From positions 2,019,221-2,083,220 of the forward strand of contig NZ_GL622359.1 of the NCBI RefSeq assembly GCF_000185505.1: DNA of 64,000 bases, read 5' to 3'. The notes below the pieces were generated by a model that saw only the letters and a program-made list of their open reading frames with translations, was not told the DNA's origin and searched no databases. A program made the translations under genes and the position numbers. The DNA is from Pseudoramibacter alactolyticus ATCC 23263. GTDB taxonomy: Bacteria > Bacillota > Clostridia > Eubacteriales > Eubacteriaceae. Below are positions 32,977-42,502 of this stretch, piece after piece. The first letter of the stretch is position 1, and each line of letters begins with the position of its first letter.

Positions 32977-34686
32977 CTACTGCAGGCTTTCCCAGCCGAA
33001 CAGGGCCGCGCCCAGCGCACCGATGATTTCCGGTTCGTCGGCGATGAAAAGCGGCTCGCCGAGTTTTTCCTCCAGCACAGCCACCATGCCGGGGTTCTTG
33101 GCGACGCCGCCGGTCATCATGATGGTCGGCTCGACGCCGACTTTCTTCATCAGGCCCAGAGCCTTGCCGGCGATGGCCGCGTGCACCCCGTGGGCGATGT
33201 CGGCCTTCTCCTTGTTTTGGGCGATCAGCGAGATCACCTCCGATTCGGCAAAGACCGAGCACATGGATGCGATGCGGATATCTTCGCGCCAGTGCCGGGA
33301 GATGGCGCCGAGCTCTTCCAGGCTGACCTCCAGGGTGCGGGCCATCATTTCGAGAAAGCGCCCGGTGCCGGCGGCGCATTTGTCGTTCATCACGAAATCG
33401 GTCACCTCGCCGGCGGCGTTTAAGTGAATGGCCTTGCTGTCCTGGCCGCCGATGTCAAGGATGGTGCGAACGGCCGGATTCACATGGTGGGCGCCCTTGC
33501 CGTGGCAGCTGATCTCGGTGACGTTTTGATCGGCAAAGGGAATGCTGACCCGGCCGTAGCCGGTGGCGACGATCAGCGCAGGGTCTTCCCGGGTGAGTTT
33601 CGCCTTGGCGAGCACATTGTCGAGGGAACGTTCGGCGGAGGCGATGGATTTGGCGCCGGTGCGCACCACATCAAAGGCGATGCACTGTTTGTTTTGGTTG
33701 AGGACGACGGCGTTGGTGGAGGTGGAGCCGCTGTCGATGCCGACGATCATCATGGGGGTGTCCTTTCTGAGTGCGGGGCGTTGATGCGCTGCGCGCATCA
33801 GCCCCTTTTTGGCGGAAAGCTCTTCGATAAAAGCTTCGATGCGGGTTTTGATCTGGCCGAAGCTTTGACGGGTCAGATCCGTTTCGACCCGCAGCACCGG
33901 CAGATCGCCCCGGGCCTTGAGTTCGGCAAATTCGTAGGCATATTGGTCGCAGAACTGCACGGTGTGATAGACCAGGCCGTCGAGCCGGTCCGAGAAACCG
34001 TCGAGATAGTCAAAGCGATTGGTGGCGCTGACCATGCGCATGCAGGGAAACTGGCAAAGGATCTGCTCGAGATAGCCGCGCAGATCCGCCGGAACGAAAT
34101 GGCGGTCGAGACCGTTGCAGGTCACGTTAAACAGCACCTCGACACCGCCCGCCTTGAGGAGTTCTGCGATGGCGTCATTGGCCCGGGCCCCGATGAGGCC
34201 GATGCGGATGCGATTCGGATCAGCATTGGGGGGAGGGGCGGCTGCCGGCGCCTCGGGCTGAGCCTCGAGATAGATGTGCAGGGCCGCCTCGGTTTCGGCC
34301 TTGTCGAAGGGGCGGCCGGCAAAGACGGCGTAGGCATGCATCAGGTCGAGCACGTGCTCTTCGTAAAGGCCGACGGCAAAATCGTTGACCTTGCGGGGCA
34401 CATCGAGCAGATAAAAAAATTTGTCTGGGTATTGGGCGCGCAGGGTGTCGGCCAGACGCCGGACAGAGTCGCAGCAGGCGGTGAGCACCAGGCCTTCGAG
34501 TTCGGGGTTGACCATTACCGCGTCGGCAAAGGTTTCGAGCACGCCCTTCACATAGGAGCAGACATTGGGGTGCATCAGACTGTCGGCTCGGTTGAAGCGG
34601 TCCACCTGGGGATCGACGCGCTGCATGGACACGCCGAGGGCGGTGAAGAGTTCCACCGGGGTGTATTTGCAAAGATAACCTAACAT
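32977..34686 (-). CDS. 2-hydroxyacyl-CoA dehydratase subunit fused to its activase
   Basis: 569 aa from ATG 34686. Residues about 1-305 are a dehydratase D-type subunit (MLGYLCKYTPVELFTALGVS, VLTACCDSVRRLADTL, HTVQFCDQYAYEF with cluster cysteines). After a short linker, residues about 312-569 are a complete BadF/HgdC-type ATPase activator: MIVGIDSGSTSTNAVVLNQ, DIGGQDSKAIHL, NDKCAAGTGRFLEMMART, SMCSVFAESEVISLI, MTGGVAKNPGMVAVL. These are normally separate proteins: the activase docks transiently, injecting one ATP-driven electron from ferredoxin. Fusion would make it a permanent partner. It lies 42 bases downstream of the other subunit gene. Confidence 0.88.
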   Translation of the reverse strand: MLGYLCKYTPVELFTALGVSMQRVDPQVDRFNRADSLMHPNVCSYVKGVLETFADAVMVNPELEGLVLTACCDSVRRLADTLRAQYPDKFFYLLDVPRKVNDFAVGLYEEHVLDLMHAYAVFAGRPFDKAETEAALHIYLEAQPEAPAAAPPPNADPNRIRIGLIGARANDAIAELLKAGGVEVLFNVTCNGLDRHFVPADLRGYLEQILCQFPCMRMVSATNRFDYLDGFSDRLDGLVYHTVQFCDQYAYEFAELKARGDLPVLRVETDLTRQSFGQIKTRIEAFIEELSAKKGLMRAAHQRPALRKDTPMMIVGIDSGSTSTNAVVLNQNKQCIAFDVVRTGAKSIASAERSLDNVLAKAKLTREDPALIVATGYGRVSIPFADQNVTEISCHGKGAHHVNPAVRTILDIGGQDSKAIHLNAAGEVTDFVMNDKCAAGTGRFLEMMARTLEVSLEELGAISRHWREDIRIASMCSVFAESEVISLIAQNKEKADIAHGVHAAIAGKALGLMKKVGVEPTIMMTGGVAKNPGMVAVLEEKLGEPLFIADEPEIIGALGAALFGWESLQ

Positions 34687-34728
34687 GGTTGCCTCGATTC
34701 TGAATGGCGATCGCATTGCGATCGCGGT

Positions 34729-35982
34729 CTACAGCATTTCAAAAAAGGCTTCGAGCCGGGTCTTGATCTGACCGTCGTGGCTGTTGCGCCGATCGATGCC
34801 GTCGCCGTCGATCACCAGGGTGAGGATGCCTTCGGCTTTAAGCGCTTCCTTCATCAGCCCCGCGCCGCCGGCCATTTGCTTGCAGCCCCAGTGGCAGAAT
34901 TCGATCACGCCGTCGGCGCCGGTTTTGGCGATGAGTGCCTTTTCCGCCGCGATGCGCCGCTCGATGGGCCCGACGAAAATATTGCCGAGCATTTTTTTTG
35001 CCAGAGATTCCAGAGGATGCGCCGGATCCAGCGGACGGTTATAATCCAGATTCATGTCGCAGGCCTGGATCTGGTAATCGCGGCTGAGGTTGAAATAGCC
35101 TTTGAGGGTTTCCTGATAAAAGGGGAGCAGGTGGATCCAGAAGATGGTTTTGCCGTTAAAGGCCGGCCGGTTGACCACATCCCGTTCAAGCGCCTCGTAA
35201 AAGTGCAGGATCTCGGGGGTGCCGATGGCCAGATGGCTCGCGAAGAGATTAAACATCTGGATCGTTAACGTCGAGGGATAATAGCGGCCGCGCTGGGCAG
35301 CGAGAAAGCGGTCATAGGCCGCGAAGGAGCGGTTTTCCCGGTCGAGGGCCGCCTGCAGCGCCGCTCTGTCAAAGGGGCGGTGGCAAAGATCTTCCAATTC
35401 GGCGATGAAATGCCGCAGCTGCTTGACCACATAGGCAATGGCCATCGGCGAGATCTCGTTGGGAATGTCGAGAATCGTCAGGGGGACGCGGCAGGCAGCC
35501 GCAGCCCGGCGAAAGGTTTGCACGTTGCCGTCGCAGACGGTAGAGGTGGTTACCGCTGCAGCGGCCGGCGGCATCAGGCCGCTGTCCACCGCGCCGACAA
35601 AGCATTTGTGATAGGAGCACAGCGTCGGCGCCATGCCGTCGGCTTCGCTTTGGTTGATGAACCAGTCCTCGATGCCGAAACCTCCGAGAAAAGAGGCCAT
35701 CATTTCGATGGACAGGCAGTTGATGCCGAAATTCTGCAGGATTTCCACCGGGGTGAAAAGATTCACCCAGGCGGTGTTCTCCGGATGCTCCAGCGCGGCG
35801 AGCATGCTCTTCAGCGCGAGCACGTTGAGGTCGGCATAGGGGCGGGGAAGCGCTTTGTCGGCAAAATGCCTTTTCATAAAAGTTTCGTAGTGCAGGCCGA
35901 TATCGATCAGGCGGCGGCCGGCGGCCGGGCTGTCGGCCATCTTTTTTTTGATGAGATCGCCGTAGCGTTTGATGATGTCCAT
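34729..35982 (-). CDS. 2-hydroxyacyl-CoA dehydratase subunit
   Basis: 417 aa, start ATG 35982 behind CCAGGAACTCC. HgdA/HgdB (benzoyl-CoA reductase-like) family: an N-terminal helical region, LFTPVEILQNFGINCLSIEM, the cluster cysteines in CSYHKCFVGAVDSG and TSTVCDGN, and FCHWGCKQMAGG near the C-terminus. With the downstream fused subunit it would form the heterodimer that dehydrates (R)-2-hydroxyacyl-CoA through a ketyl radical. The acyl group (glutaryl, lactyl, phenyllactyl, isocaproyl) cannot be told, and no CoA-transferase gene is adjacent. Confidence 0.88.
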   Translation of the reverse strand: MDIIKRYGDLIKKKMADSPAAGRRLIDIGLHYETFMKRHFADKALPRPYADLNVLALKSMLAALEHPENTAWVNLFTPVEILQNFGINCLSIEMMASFLGGFGIEDWFINQSEADGMAPTLCSYHKCFVGAVDSGLMPPAAAAVTTSTVCDGNVQTFRRAAAACRVPLTILDIPNEISPMAIAYVVKQLRHFIAELEDLCHRPFDRAALQAALDRENRSFAAYDRFLAAQRGRYYPSTLTIQMFNLFASHLAIGTPEILHFYEALERDVVNRPAFNGKTIFWIHLLPFYQETLKGYFNLSRDYQIQACDMNLDYNRPLDPAHPLESLAKKMLGNIFVGPIERRIAAEKALIAKTGADGVIEFCHWGCKQMAGGAGLMKEALKAEGILTLVIDGDGIDRRNSHDGQIKTRLEAFFEML

Positions 35983-36372
35983 GGAGTTCCTGGTTTCTAA
36001 AATTAAAATGCACTGACCATCATATAAAACAAAATTAAAACGGTGAATATTATACCCGACGCCCATTCAAACCGCAAGCAAGCTTAAAAAGATGCGCGAA
36101 AATTTGTGAAATGATTGACACGAAAAGATAAACCGTTGAAAAACGAATACGCTGGTTTCATTTGATAAAAAATGCGCAAAAGGGTGCCACTTAAAGAACC
36201 TTGATATTATCGGCTGATTGAGAGCGTATGTTTTTCAAAAAGAACAAGATATAGTATTAACAATCCGACACCTAACGATATCTTGACAAATTGCAAACTA
36301 TGATTGCCAATCTTTTAAACGGCGGTATACAATATTGATGAGAAAGTTTTCCGACAAATGGGAGGAGAAAAA
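35983..36372. other. Divergent intergenic region
   Basis: AT-rich, 390 bp. Contains TTGACA at 36283 and TATACAAT at 36326, not correctly spaced to form one promoter, so the true promoters of the dehydratase and aldehyde dehydrogenase genes are unresolved. A ribosome site GGGAGGAG precedes ATG 36373. Confidence 0.35.
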
Positions 36373-37863
36373 ATGAACAAACCGACATTACAAGAAACGT
36401 ATCGGCTTTATATTGGCGGGAAGTGGCAGGACGCCTCCGACGGGGCGACCTTCACGACCAGCTGTCCGGCGACCGGTGCGGCGCTTGCGACCTGCGCCCA
36501 GGCGACCAAGGAAGACGTGGACGAGGCGGTGAAAGCGGCGTGGCAGGCCTTTGGCACCTGGAAAAATACCACGGCGGCCGAACGTGCGGCGATCCTCAAT
36601 CAGGTGGCGGATATCATCGACGAAAACAAAGCATTTCTGGCCGCCGTTGAATCGGTGGATAACGGCAAGCCGATCCGAGAATGCCTGGCCATCGATATTC
36701 CAATGAGCGCTCAGCACTTTCGTTATTTCGCCGGCTGCATCCAGGCTGAAGAAGGCAGCGCCAATATGCTCGACGGCAACACGATGAGCCTGATCCTGCG
36801 CGAGCCTATCGGCGTGGTCGGCCAGATTGTGCCGTGGAATTTCCCGTTTTTAATGGCGGCCTGGAAGCTTGCGCCGGTTTTGGCGGCGGGCGACTGCACC
36901 GTTTTTAAATCCTCGAGTTCCACGCCGCTGAGCGTGCTTGAACTGGCCCGACTGACCCAGGACGTGATCCCGGCCGGGGTCTTCAACGTGATCACCGGCT
37001 CCGGCTCGAAATCCGGACAGTATATTCTGGATCATCCGGACATCCGCAAACTGGCCTTCACCGGCTCGACGGAGGTCGGCCGCGATGTGGCCCGCGCCGC
37101 CGCGGAGAAGCTGATTCCGGCCACCTTGGAACTGGGCGGTAAATCCGCGAATATCTTCTTTGATGACTGCGATTGGGAAATGGCCATGGACGGCGTTCAG
37201 CTGGGCATCCTCTTCAACCAGGGGCAAGTGTGCTGCGCCGGGTCCCGGGTTTTCGTGCAGGAAGGGATTTACGACCGCTTTGTCGAAGAGACCGCGAAGC
37301 GTTTTAACGCGGTGAAAGTCGGGATGCCGCTGGACGAAAGCACCCAGATGGGTGCCCAGATTAACGAGAAGCAGGTTCAGAAGATCTTAAGCTATATCGA
37401 AATCGGCAGGCAGGAGGGCGCAACGGTGGTCTGCGGCGGCGAACGCGCCACGGAAGGCGACCTGGCCAATGGCTGTTTTGTGAAGCCGACGCTGCTCACC
37501 GGCGTGACCAACGACATGCGCGTGGCCCGGGAAGAAATCTTTGGGCCAGTAGCGGTGGTGATCCCGTTTGTGGACGAGGCGGATGCGATCCGCATGGCCA
37601 ATGATTCGGTTTACGGTCTCGGCGGCGCCGTCTGGACCCGGGATATCAACCGAGCGATTCGCGTGGCCAGAGCCATCGAAACCGGCCGGATGTGGGTCAA
37701 TACCTACAATGCGATTCCGGAAGGGGCGCCCTTCGGCGGTTACAAGGAATCCGGGATCGGCCGCGAAACCCACAAGGTCATGCTTCAGCACTACACGCAA
37801 ACGAAAAACATCATGATCAATCTTTCGGAAACCCCCTCGGGTTTCTATCCGAAACAGGCATAG
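36373..37863 (+). CDS. NAD(P)-dependent aldehyde dehydrogenase
   Basis: 496 aa, ATG 36373 after GGGAGGAG. Class I/II ALDH: GVVGQIVPWNFPFLMAAWKL with the cofactor-site Asn, FTGSTEVGRDV, catalytic general base LELGGKSANIFF, catalytic cysteine in FNQGQVCCAGSRV, EEIFGPVAVVIPF, and PFGGYKESGIGRE at the end. It oxidises an aldehyde to the acid; the non-acylating form, since it has the normal ALDH fold rather than a CoA-acylating one. Substrate unknown. Own terminator. Confidence 0.93.
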   Translation: MNKPTLQETYRLYIGGKWQDASDGATFTTSCPATGAALATCAQATKEDVDEAVKAAWQAFGTWKNTTAAERAAILNQVADIIDENKAFLAAVESVDNGKPIRECLAIDIPMSAQHFRYFAGCIQAEEGSANMLDGNTMSLILREPIGVVGQIVPWNFPFLMAAWKLAPVLAAGDCTVFKSSSSTPLSVLELARLTQDVIPAGVFNVITGSGSKSGQYILDHPDIRKLAFTGSTEVGRDVARAAAEKLIPATLELGGKSANIFFDDCDWEMAMDGVQLGILFNQGQVCCAGSRVFVQEGIYDRFVEETAKRFNAVKVGMPLDESTQMGAQINEKQVQKILSYIEIGRQEGATVVCGGERATEGDLANGCFVKPTLLTGVTNDMRVAREEIFGPVAVVIPFVDEADAIRMANDSVYGLGGAVWTRDINRAIRVARAIETGRMWVNTYNAIPEGAPFGGYKESGIGRETHKVMLQHYTQTKNIMINLSETPSGFYPKQA

Positions 37864-37888
37864 CATTTCCGGCATTAACACCAACAGC

Positions 37889-37927
37889 AAACGGCCGGCG
37901 CGCATAACCCGCGTGCCGGCCGTTTTT
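37889..37927 (+). terminator. Rho-independent terminator
   Basis: ACGGCCGGC...GCCGGCCGT stem followed by TTTTT after the aldehyde dehydrogenase. Confidence 0.85.
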
Positions 37928-37968
37928 AATGCGCACAAAAAGGACGCCCGGGGCGTCCAGTTGCTGAT

Positions 37969-40047
37969 TTACTTAATTTCCGACGTTTCAATGACAAAGT
38001 GCACCGAGCCGCCCATGGCGTCCGTCTTGCCGGCAAAATTGTTGTAGTCCTTGCCGGCCCGCCTGATGGTTTTGAGTTTGCGGAGGACGCCTTTGAAGTC
38101 GTGGTTGTAATAGCCGGCCAGTTTGTCGATGCCTGTGGTTTTAAACTGGCTCATGCCCGAATAAAGGGAGCCGAGGCCGCTTGTCAGCGTGGCGGAGCCG
38201 GCGGTGAGTTGGAAAGCGCCGCTGCTCAGTTTGGCGTTGTTGGCCTTGAGGGTTGCGAGTCCATCGGAGAGGGTTTTGCTGCCCTTTGCCAGGGTTTTGC
38301 TGCCGCGGGCCAGCTGGCCGACGCCGGCGGACAGGCTGCCGGTATTGCCGTTAAGCTCTTTGAGGCCGTCGTTGAGCTGGCTGGTGCCGGCGGATAGCGC
38401 TTCAATACCCTTTTGAAGTTTGGCAGACCCTTGTGCAAGCGAGGCGGTGCCATTGGAGAGTGTGGTCAATTGTCCTTGAATTGTTGAGATTTCTTCATCG
38501 GATGGCAGAGAAGCAGTCACTTGATTGAGAGTGCTCCAGCTGCCAGCCAATTGATGGAGTTGATCCAAATTTGTATTGATTGTTTGCAGTTTACCTTTTT
38601 GCGTAGCAATTTGTGTTTCGTTGTTTGTTTTAGCAGCGGCGATAAGAGTATCAGCTGTGGCGCTACGCTGTGTTTGAAGCATGCTGATTTGCTGATTGAC
38701 TTTTTCCAAAGAACCATAATTTTTTGAAAGAGTTGCTTGCTTTTCTCTGAGTGTCGCGGTGCTGGTTTGGATGGTCTTGAGTTTCGCATTTAAGCCGTCG
38801 TTGCCATTTGGGCCATTCAAACTGTTTTTCAGTTGTGAGTTCATCTTTATGGCGCCTTTTGTGAGATCTTGGGATCCTTTTATTGCATTGGGATAATTGC
38901 TGACAAGCTGCTGGCTGCCTTTGTAAAGTCCGGCGATGCCCTTGGTTAACGCTGGTGTTTTGCCGTTTAGGGTCGCCAGGCCGCCGGCCAGGGTATTGGC
39001 GCCGGCGGTCAGGCTCGCGCTGCCGCCAGACGCCGTGGCCACGCCGCCGGTATAGATCGAAAGCCCGGAGGCTAAGGTGCCGGCGCCGGCGGTGAGTTTG
39101 ACGGAGCCGTTTTTTGCGGAAAGAGATCCGGCGACCAGCTGGGCCGAGGCGTTTTGCAGCCGGTTCACAGCGCTGTCGAGATCGGAGAAGCTGTCGATTT
39201 TGTCGAGGCCGGCCTTTTCGAGGACATCAGTGGAAGCGGAGGTGATGGTCGGGCCCATGGCGAAATTTTTCACCGAGGCGGTGATGGTCACCGATTCGGG
39301 AATCTGGATGCGGGTCTGTCCCGCCAGACCCAGATTTTCCGCAAGCCTGGGGAAGGCGAGCCCCACGGTGACATTGTTGGTGCCGTCGGCGACGACGGTG
39401 CCGTGGTCGATCTGCACGTCGGTGAACGTTTTAGCCGGCAGGTTCAGCGCCGTGGCCACGGCAAAGGGCGTATGGATACCGTCGGTGGTGCTCGTGTTGT
39501 CGTAATCAATGGTCATTTCCAGACGGCCGCTCTTGCCGGCGATGTCTTTGGCGGTGATGGGTTTGCCGTCGAGCTTATAGCTGATATGAACCGAGAGCGG
39601 CAGGGACTTGTCGGTTTGGCCCTGATAATAAATATCCTTATTTTTGGTCTGCCAGGTCAGGGCGCTGCCGCTCTGGTCAAATTTTTCGCTGCCTTTGAGG
39701 TTGGTGATGCCGGTGAGATCGGAGCGGTCGGCGAGACGGCCGGAGCCGTTCACGTTTTTCAGCCAGTCCGACACGGTGACGGAAGGGCTGCCCCCGGCGG
39801 CATCGGTCTTGACGTAGACCGTTTCTTTTTTGGTGATGCCGGAGCCGGACACGGTGCCGGAGCCGGACACTTTTTCCGCCTGACGGGTCAGGGATTGTTT
39901 GGAGACGGCAGCGGCGTTCGCCGGCTGCGGCGTCAGCGCCGCGGCCACGGTGCCGCCGGTCAGCGTGAGGGCGAGGGCGGCGGCCGTCAGCGTTTTGGCG
40001 GTCCGGGATGTTCGCAATGTTCGAAATGAAGGAAAATGCTGTTTCAT
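37969..40047 (-). CDS. Exported Leu/Gly heptad-repeat protein (YhgE-associated type)
   Basis: 692 aa. A signal-peptide-like N-terminus (TAAALALTLTGGTVAAALTP) ends near an AxA site. Residues 50-270 form a beta-rich domain. From about 290 onward there are many heptads with Leu and Gly (SKTLAKGSKTLSDGLATLKA and like), the X-X-X-L-X-X-G repeat seen in YhgE/Pip proteins. Normally such proteins have C-terminal membrane helices; here none follows, so the product may be secreted or held by the neighbouring MMPL pump. The gene segment around 38430-38880 is noticeably more AT-rich than the rest (see findings). Confidence 0.8.
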   Translation of the reverse strand: MKQHFPSFRTLRTSRTAKTLTAAALALTLTGGTVAAALTPQPANAAAVSKQSLTRQAEKVSGSGTVSGSGITKKETVYVKTDAAGGSPSVTVSDWLKNVNGSGRLADRSDLTGITNLKGSEKFDQSGSALTWQTKNKDIYYQGQTDKSLPLSVHISYKLDGKPITAKDIAGKSGRLEMTIDYDNTSTTDGIHTPFAVATALNLPAKTFTDVQIDHGTVVADGTNNVTVGLAFPRLAENLGLAGQTRIQIPESVTITASVKNFAMGPTITSASTDVLEKAGLDKIDSFSDLDSAVNRLQNASAQLVAGSLSAKNGSVKLTAGAGTLASGLSIYTGGVATASGGSASLTAGANTLAGGLATLNGKTPALTKGIAGLYKGSQQLVSNYPNAIKGSQDLTKGAIKMNSQLKNSLNGPNGNDGLNAKLKTIQTSTATLREKQATLSKNYGSLEKVNQQISMLQTQRSATADTLIAAAKTNNETQIATQKGKLQTINTNLDQLHQLAGSWSTLNQVTASLPSDEEISTIQGQLTTLSNGTASLAQGSAKLQKGIEALSAGTSQLNDGLKELNGNTGSLSAGVGQLARGSKTLAKGSKTLSDGLATLKANNAKLSSGAFQLTAGSATLTSGLGSLYSGMSQFKTTGIDKLAGYYNHDFKGVLRKLKTIRRAGKDYNNFAGKTDAMGGSVHFVIETSEIK

Positions 40048-40072
40048 GGGATTGTCCTTTCTGAAGTTTTAC

Positions 40073-42175
40073 TCAGTCAAGGGCCGCGTCGGCGTTTAAA
40101 AGCGCGCGGTCGGGATCGACGAAGCCCCTGGAGGTCTTGAGAATCAAATGGTCGAAGAGCATCAAAAGCGACGGCAGCACAAAAACGACAGCCGCCATCG
40201 AGACCAATGCCCCGCGGGCCATCAGCATGCACAGGGAGCTGATGATGTCCACGTTGGAGTAAATGCCGACGCCGAAGGTCGCGGCGAAGAAGCCTGCGGC
40301 TGAAACGATGATCGACGGGATGGCAAAGGCCAGAGCGTTTTCCACCGCCTGGCCCTTGGCCTTGCCCGTAAAGCGCTCCCGCTTGTAGCGTGTTGTCATC
40401 AGGATGGCGTAGTCCACCGTGGCGCCGAGCTGGATGGTCGAGATGCAGATCGGTGCGATAAACACCAGCGAGGTGCCGGTATAAAATGGGATGCCCAGAT
40501 TGATGAAAATCGCAAATTCGATGACGGCCACCAGGATAAAGGGCAGGGAGAAGGATTGCAGCACCAGCGCGATGATGACGAAGATCATCGCTATGGACAC
40601 GATGTTGACGACGCTGAAGTCGTGGTCGGCAATGGTGACCAGATCCTTGGTGGCTGGCGCCTCGCCGATGAGCATGCCCTTGTGGTCGTAGCGGTGCATC
40701 ACGCGGTTGATGCGCGTCACCTGGGCATTAACCGCGTCGGTGCCGGTGGTGTATCGGCTGGTGACGATCAGGAGTTTGTAGCGCTTGCTTTCCATGATGT
40801 CCCGGATTTTATCGGGGATCATGCTTTCGGGAACGGTGGGCCCGAGGAGACTGTCCGTGCCAAGCACGGCCTTTACCCCCTTGACGCCTTTCACGGCGCG
40901 GGTCATCTGATAGGTCTTTTTGGCGGAGAGGTTTTTGTCCGCGAGGATCATATGGGTCGAGCCGGTATCAAAATCATTTTCGAGCTTGTGCCGGGCGATG
41001 GTGTAGCCGAGGTTCTTTGGCAGCTTGGCGCCCATATCGTAATACGACTGGGTGTGGGTGTAGCCGATGGCCGCTGGGATCCAGATGATTAAAAAGAGGG
41101 CGAGCACCAGGCGGCGCCTGCCGACGATGCCGCGGGCCAGCCGCTTCATATCCGGCAGGACGGAGCGGTGGCGGGTGCGTTCGATCAGGCGGTCGAAGGT
41201 GAGGATCAGCGCCGGGAGCACGGTCACACAGCTGATGACGCCGAGGATCACGCCCTTGGCCATCACGATGCCCAGGTTCATGCCGAGCTTAAACGTCATA
41301 AAGCACAGGGCGATGAAGCCGGCCACCGTGGTGACGGAGGAGCCGGTGACCGAGACAATGGTCGCGTTGATGGCGCGGGCCATGGCGGTCTCGCGGTTGC
41401 CGTTGTTCAAATTGAGCTGCTCCTCGTAGCTGTGCCAGAGAAAGATGGAATAGTCCATCGTCACGGCCAGCTGCAGCACGGCGGCCAGGGCTTTGGTGAT
41501 ATAGGAGATATCGCCGAGAAAAATATTCGAGCCCAGATTCCAGAGGATGGCGATGCCGATGCTTGCCAGGAAAATAAAGGGCACGATATAAGAATCCATG
41601 AAGATCATCATCACCAGGCAGGACAGCGCCACCGCGATGGCGATATATACCGGCTCTTCCTGTTCGCTCAGATTTTTCAAGTCGGTGACCATGGCCGACA
41701 TGCCGGAGACAAAGCATTGTTTGCCGGCGATGCGGCGCATCTGGGTGATGGCCTGCATGGTTTCGTCCGCCGAGGTCGAGGTGTCGAAGAACACGGCCAT
41801 CATCGTCTCGTCGCCTTTGTTGAAGGCCTTATAAACATCCGAAGGGATCATTTTTTTCGGGATGGTCAGGTCGGCGACACTGTCATACCAGATTACCGAA
41901 TTCACGTGATCGATTTTTTTGAACTTTTTCTCGACGGCGGCCACCTGCTTATCGCTCATGCCCTTAAAGATCACCAGCGAGAAGCCACCCTTGCCGAAAT
42001 CCTTCATTAGGATGTCCTGGCCTTTGATGGTGTCGATGGAATCGGGTAGATAGGTCAGGATGTCGTAATTGATGCGCGTGTTGAAATAGCCGAATGCCGA
42101 GGGAATTAGAAGCAGCAGCCCGACGATCAGAATGGGGATTCGAAGGCGGACAATGTTTTTGCCGAATGCAGCCAT
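40073..42175 (-). CDS. MMPL-family RND transporter
   Basis: 700 aa with two repeats, each a helix, a large extracytoplasmic loop and five clustered helices. First block: FLASIGIAILWNLGSNIF and VTMDYSIFLWHSYEEQ. Second block: GATVDYAILMTTRYKRERFTG. The G-x-x-x-D-Y motif of proton relay is present twice (LAVTMDYSIF, LGATVDYAIL). These exporters move lipids, hydrophobic compounds or membrane-associated peptides. Transcribed with the heptad-repeat protein gene and divergently from a TetR regulator, the common arrangement in Firmicutes. Confidence 0.92.
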   Translation of the reverse strand: MAAFGKNIVRLRIPILIVGLLLLIPSAFGYFNTRINYDILTYLPDSIDTIKGQDILMKDFGKGGFSLVIFKGMSDKQVAAVEKKFKKIDHVNSVIWYDSVADLTIPKKMIPSDVYKAFNKGDETMMAVFFDTSTSADETMQAITQMRRIAGKQCFVSGMSAMVTDLKNLSEQEEPVYIAIAVALSCLVMMIFMDSYIVPFIFLASIGIAILWNLGSNIFLGDISYITKALAAVLQLAVTMDYSIFLWHSYEEQLNLNNGNRETAMARAINATIVSVTGSSVTTVAGFIALCFMTFKLGMNLGIVMAKGVILGVISCVTVLPALILTFDRLIERTRHRSVLPDMKRLARGIVGRRRLVLALFLIIWIPAAIGYTHTQSYYDMGAKLPKNLGYTIARHKLENDFDTGSTHMILADKNLSAKKTYQMTRAVKGVKGVKAVLGTDSLLGPTVPESMIPDKIRDIMESKRYKLLIVTSRYTTGTDAVNAQVTRINRVMHRYDHKGMLIGEAPATKDLVTIADHDFSVVNIVSIAMIFVIIALVLQSFSLPFILVAVIEFAIFINLGIPFYTGTSLVFIAPICISTIQLGATVDYAILMTTRYKRERFTGKAKGQAVENALAFAIPSIIVSAAGFFAATFGVGIYSNVDIISSLCMLMARGALVSMAAVVFVLPSLLMLFDHLILKTSRGFVDPDRALLNADAALD

Positions 42176-42502
42176 AGCGTCATTCCTTTCTCAAAAGATA
42201 TAAGTAAGATAAAAATAAAGCCGCGGTTAAAACGATCATTCGATCAGTTTTCAACAAGAGATAAAAAATAAACAGTTGTTGAATTTCTAACCATGGTTTA
42301 TTATACTGGTAATGGGATGAAAATCAATAATCAGATGTTCATCAATTGTTCTTTATTCAACAAAAAAATAAAAAATGTTTAGAAATATCAAAAAGAATGT
42401 ACGCATGCGTTTGACGCTCGAGACGTTAAAGAGATATACCAAGCAGAAAGCGATACGGGCGGGGAAGCGTTTGGCGCATTGCAAAAGAAGGGGGCATGAA
42501 AA
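42176..42502. promoter_or_regulatory. Divergent control region with inverted repeat
   Basis: AT-rich 327 bp between the MMPL and TetR genes. TTCAACA at 42248 and TGTTGAA at 42275 form an inverted repeat with a 20-base spacer. A further TTCAACA is at 42355. Candidate TetR operator, unproven. Confidence 0.4.

Noticed and set aside
33424-34683. 419-aa plus-strand frame opposite the dehydratase-activase gene
   Set aside because: Antisense shadow with no ribosome site or domain; the minus strand encodes clear activase and dehydratase motifs.
36283-36333. TTGACA and TATACAAT as a promoter of the aldehyde dehydrogenase gene
   Set aside because: The spacing is about 37 bp, far from 16-18, so they cannot act as one promoter.
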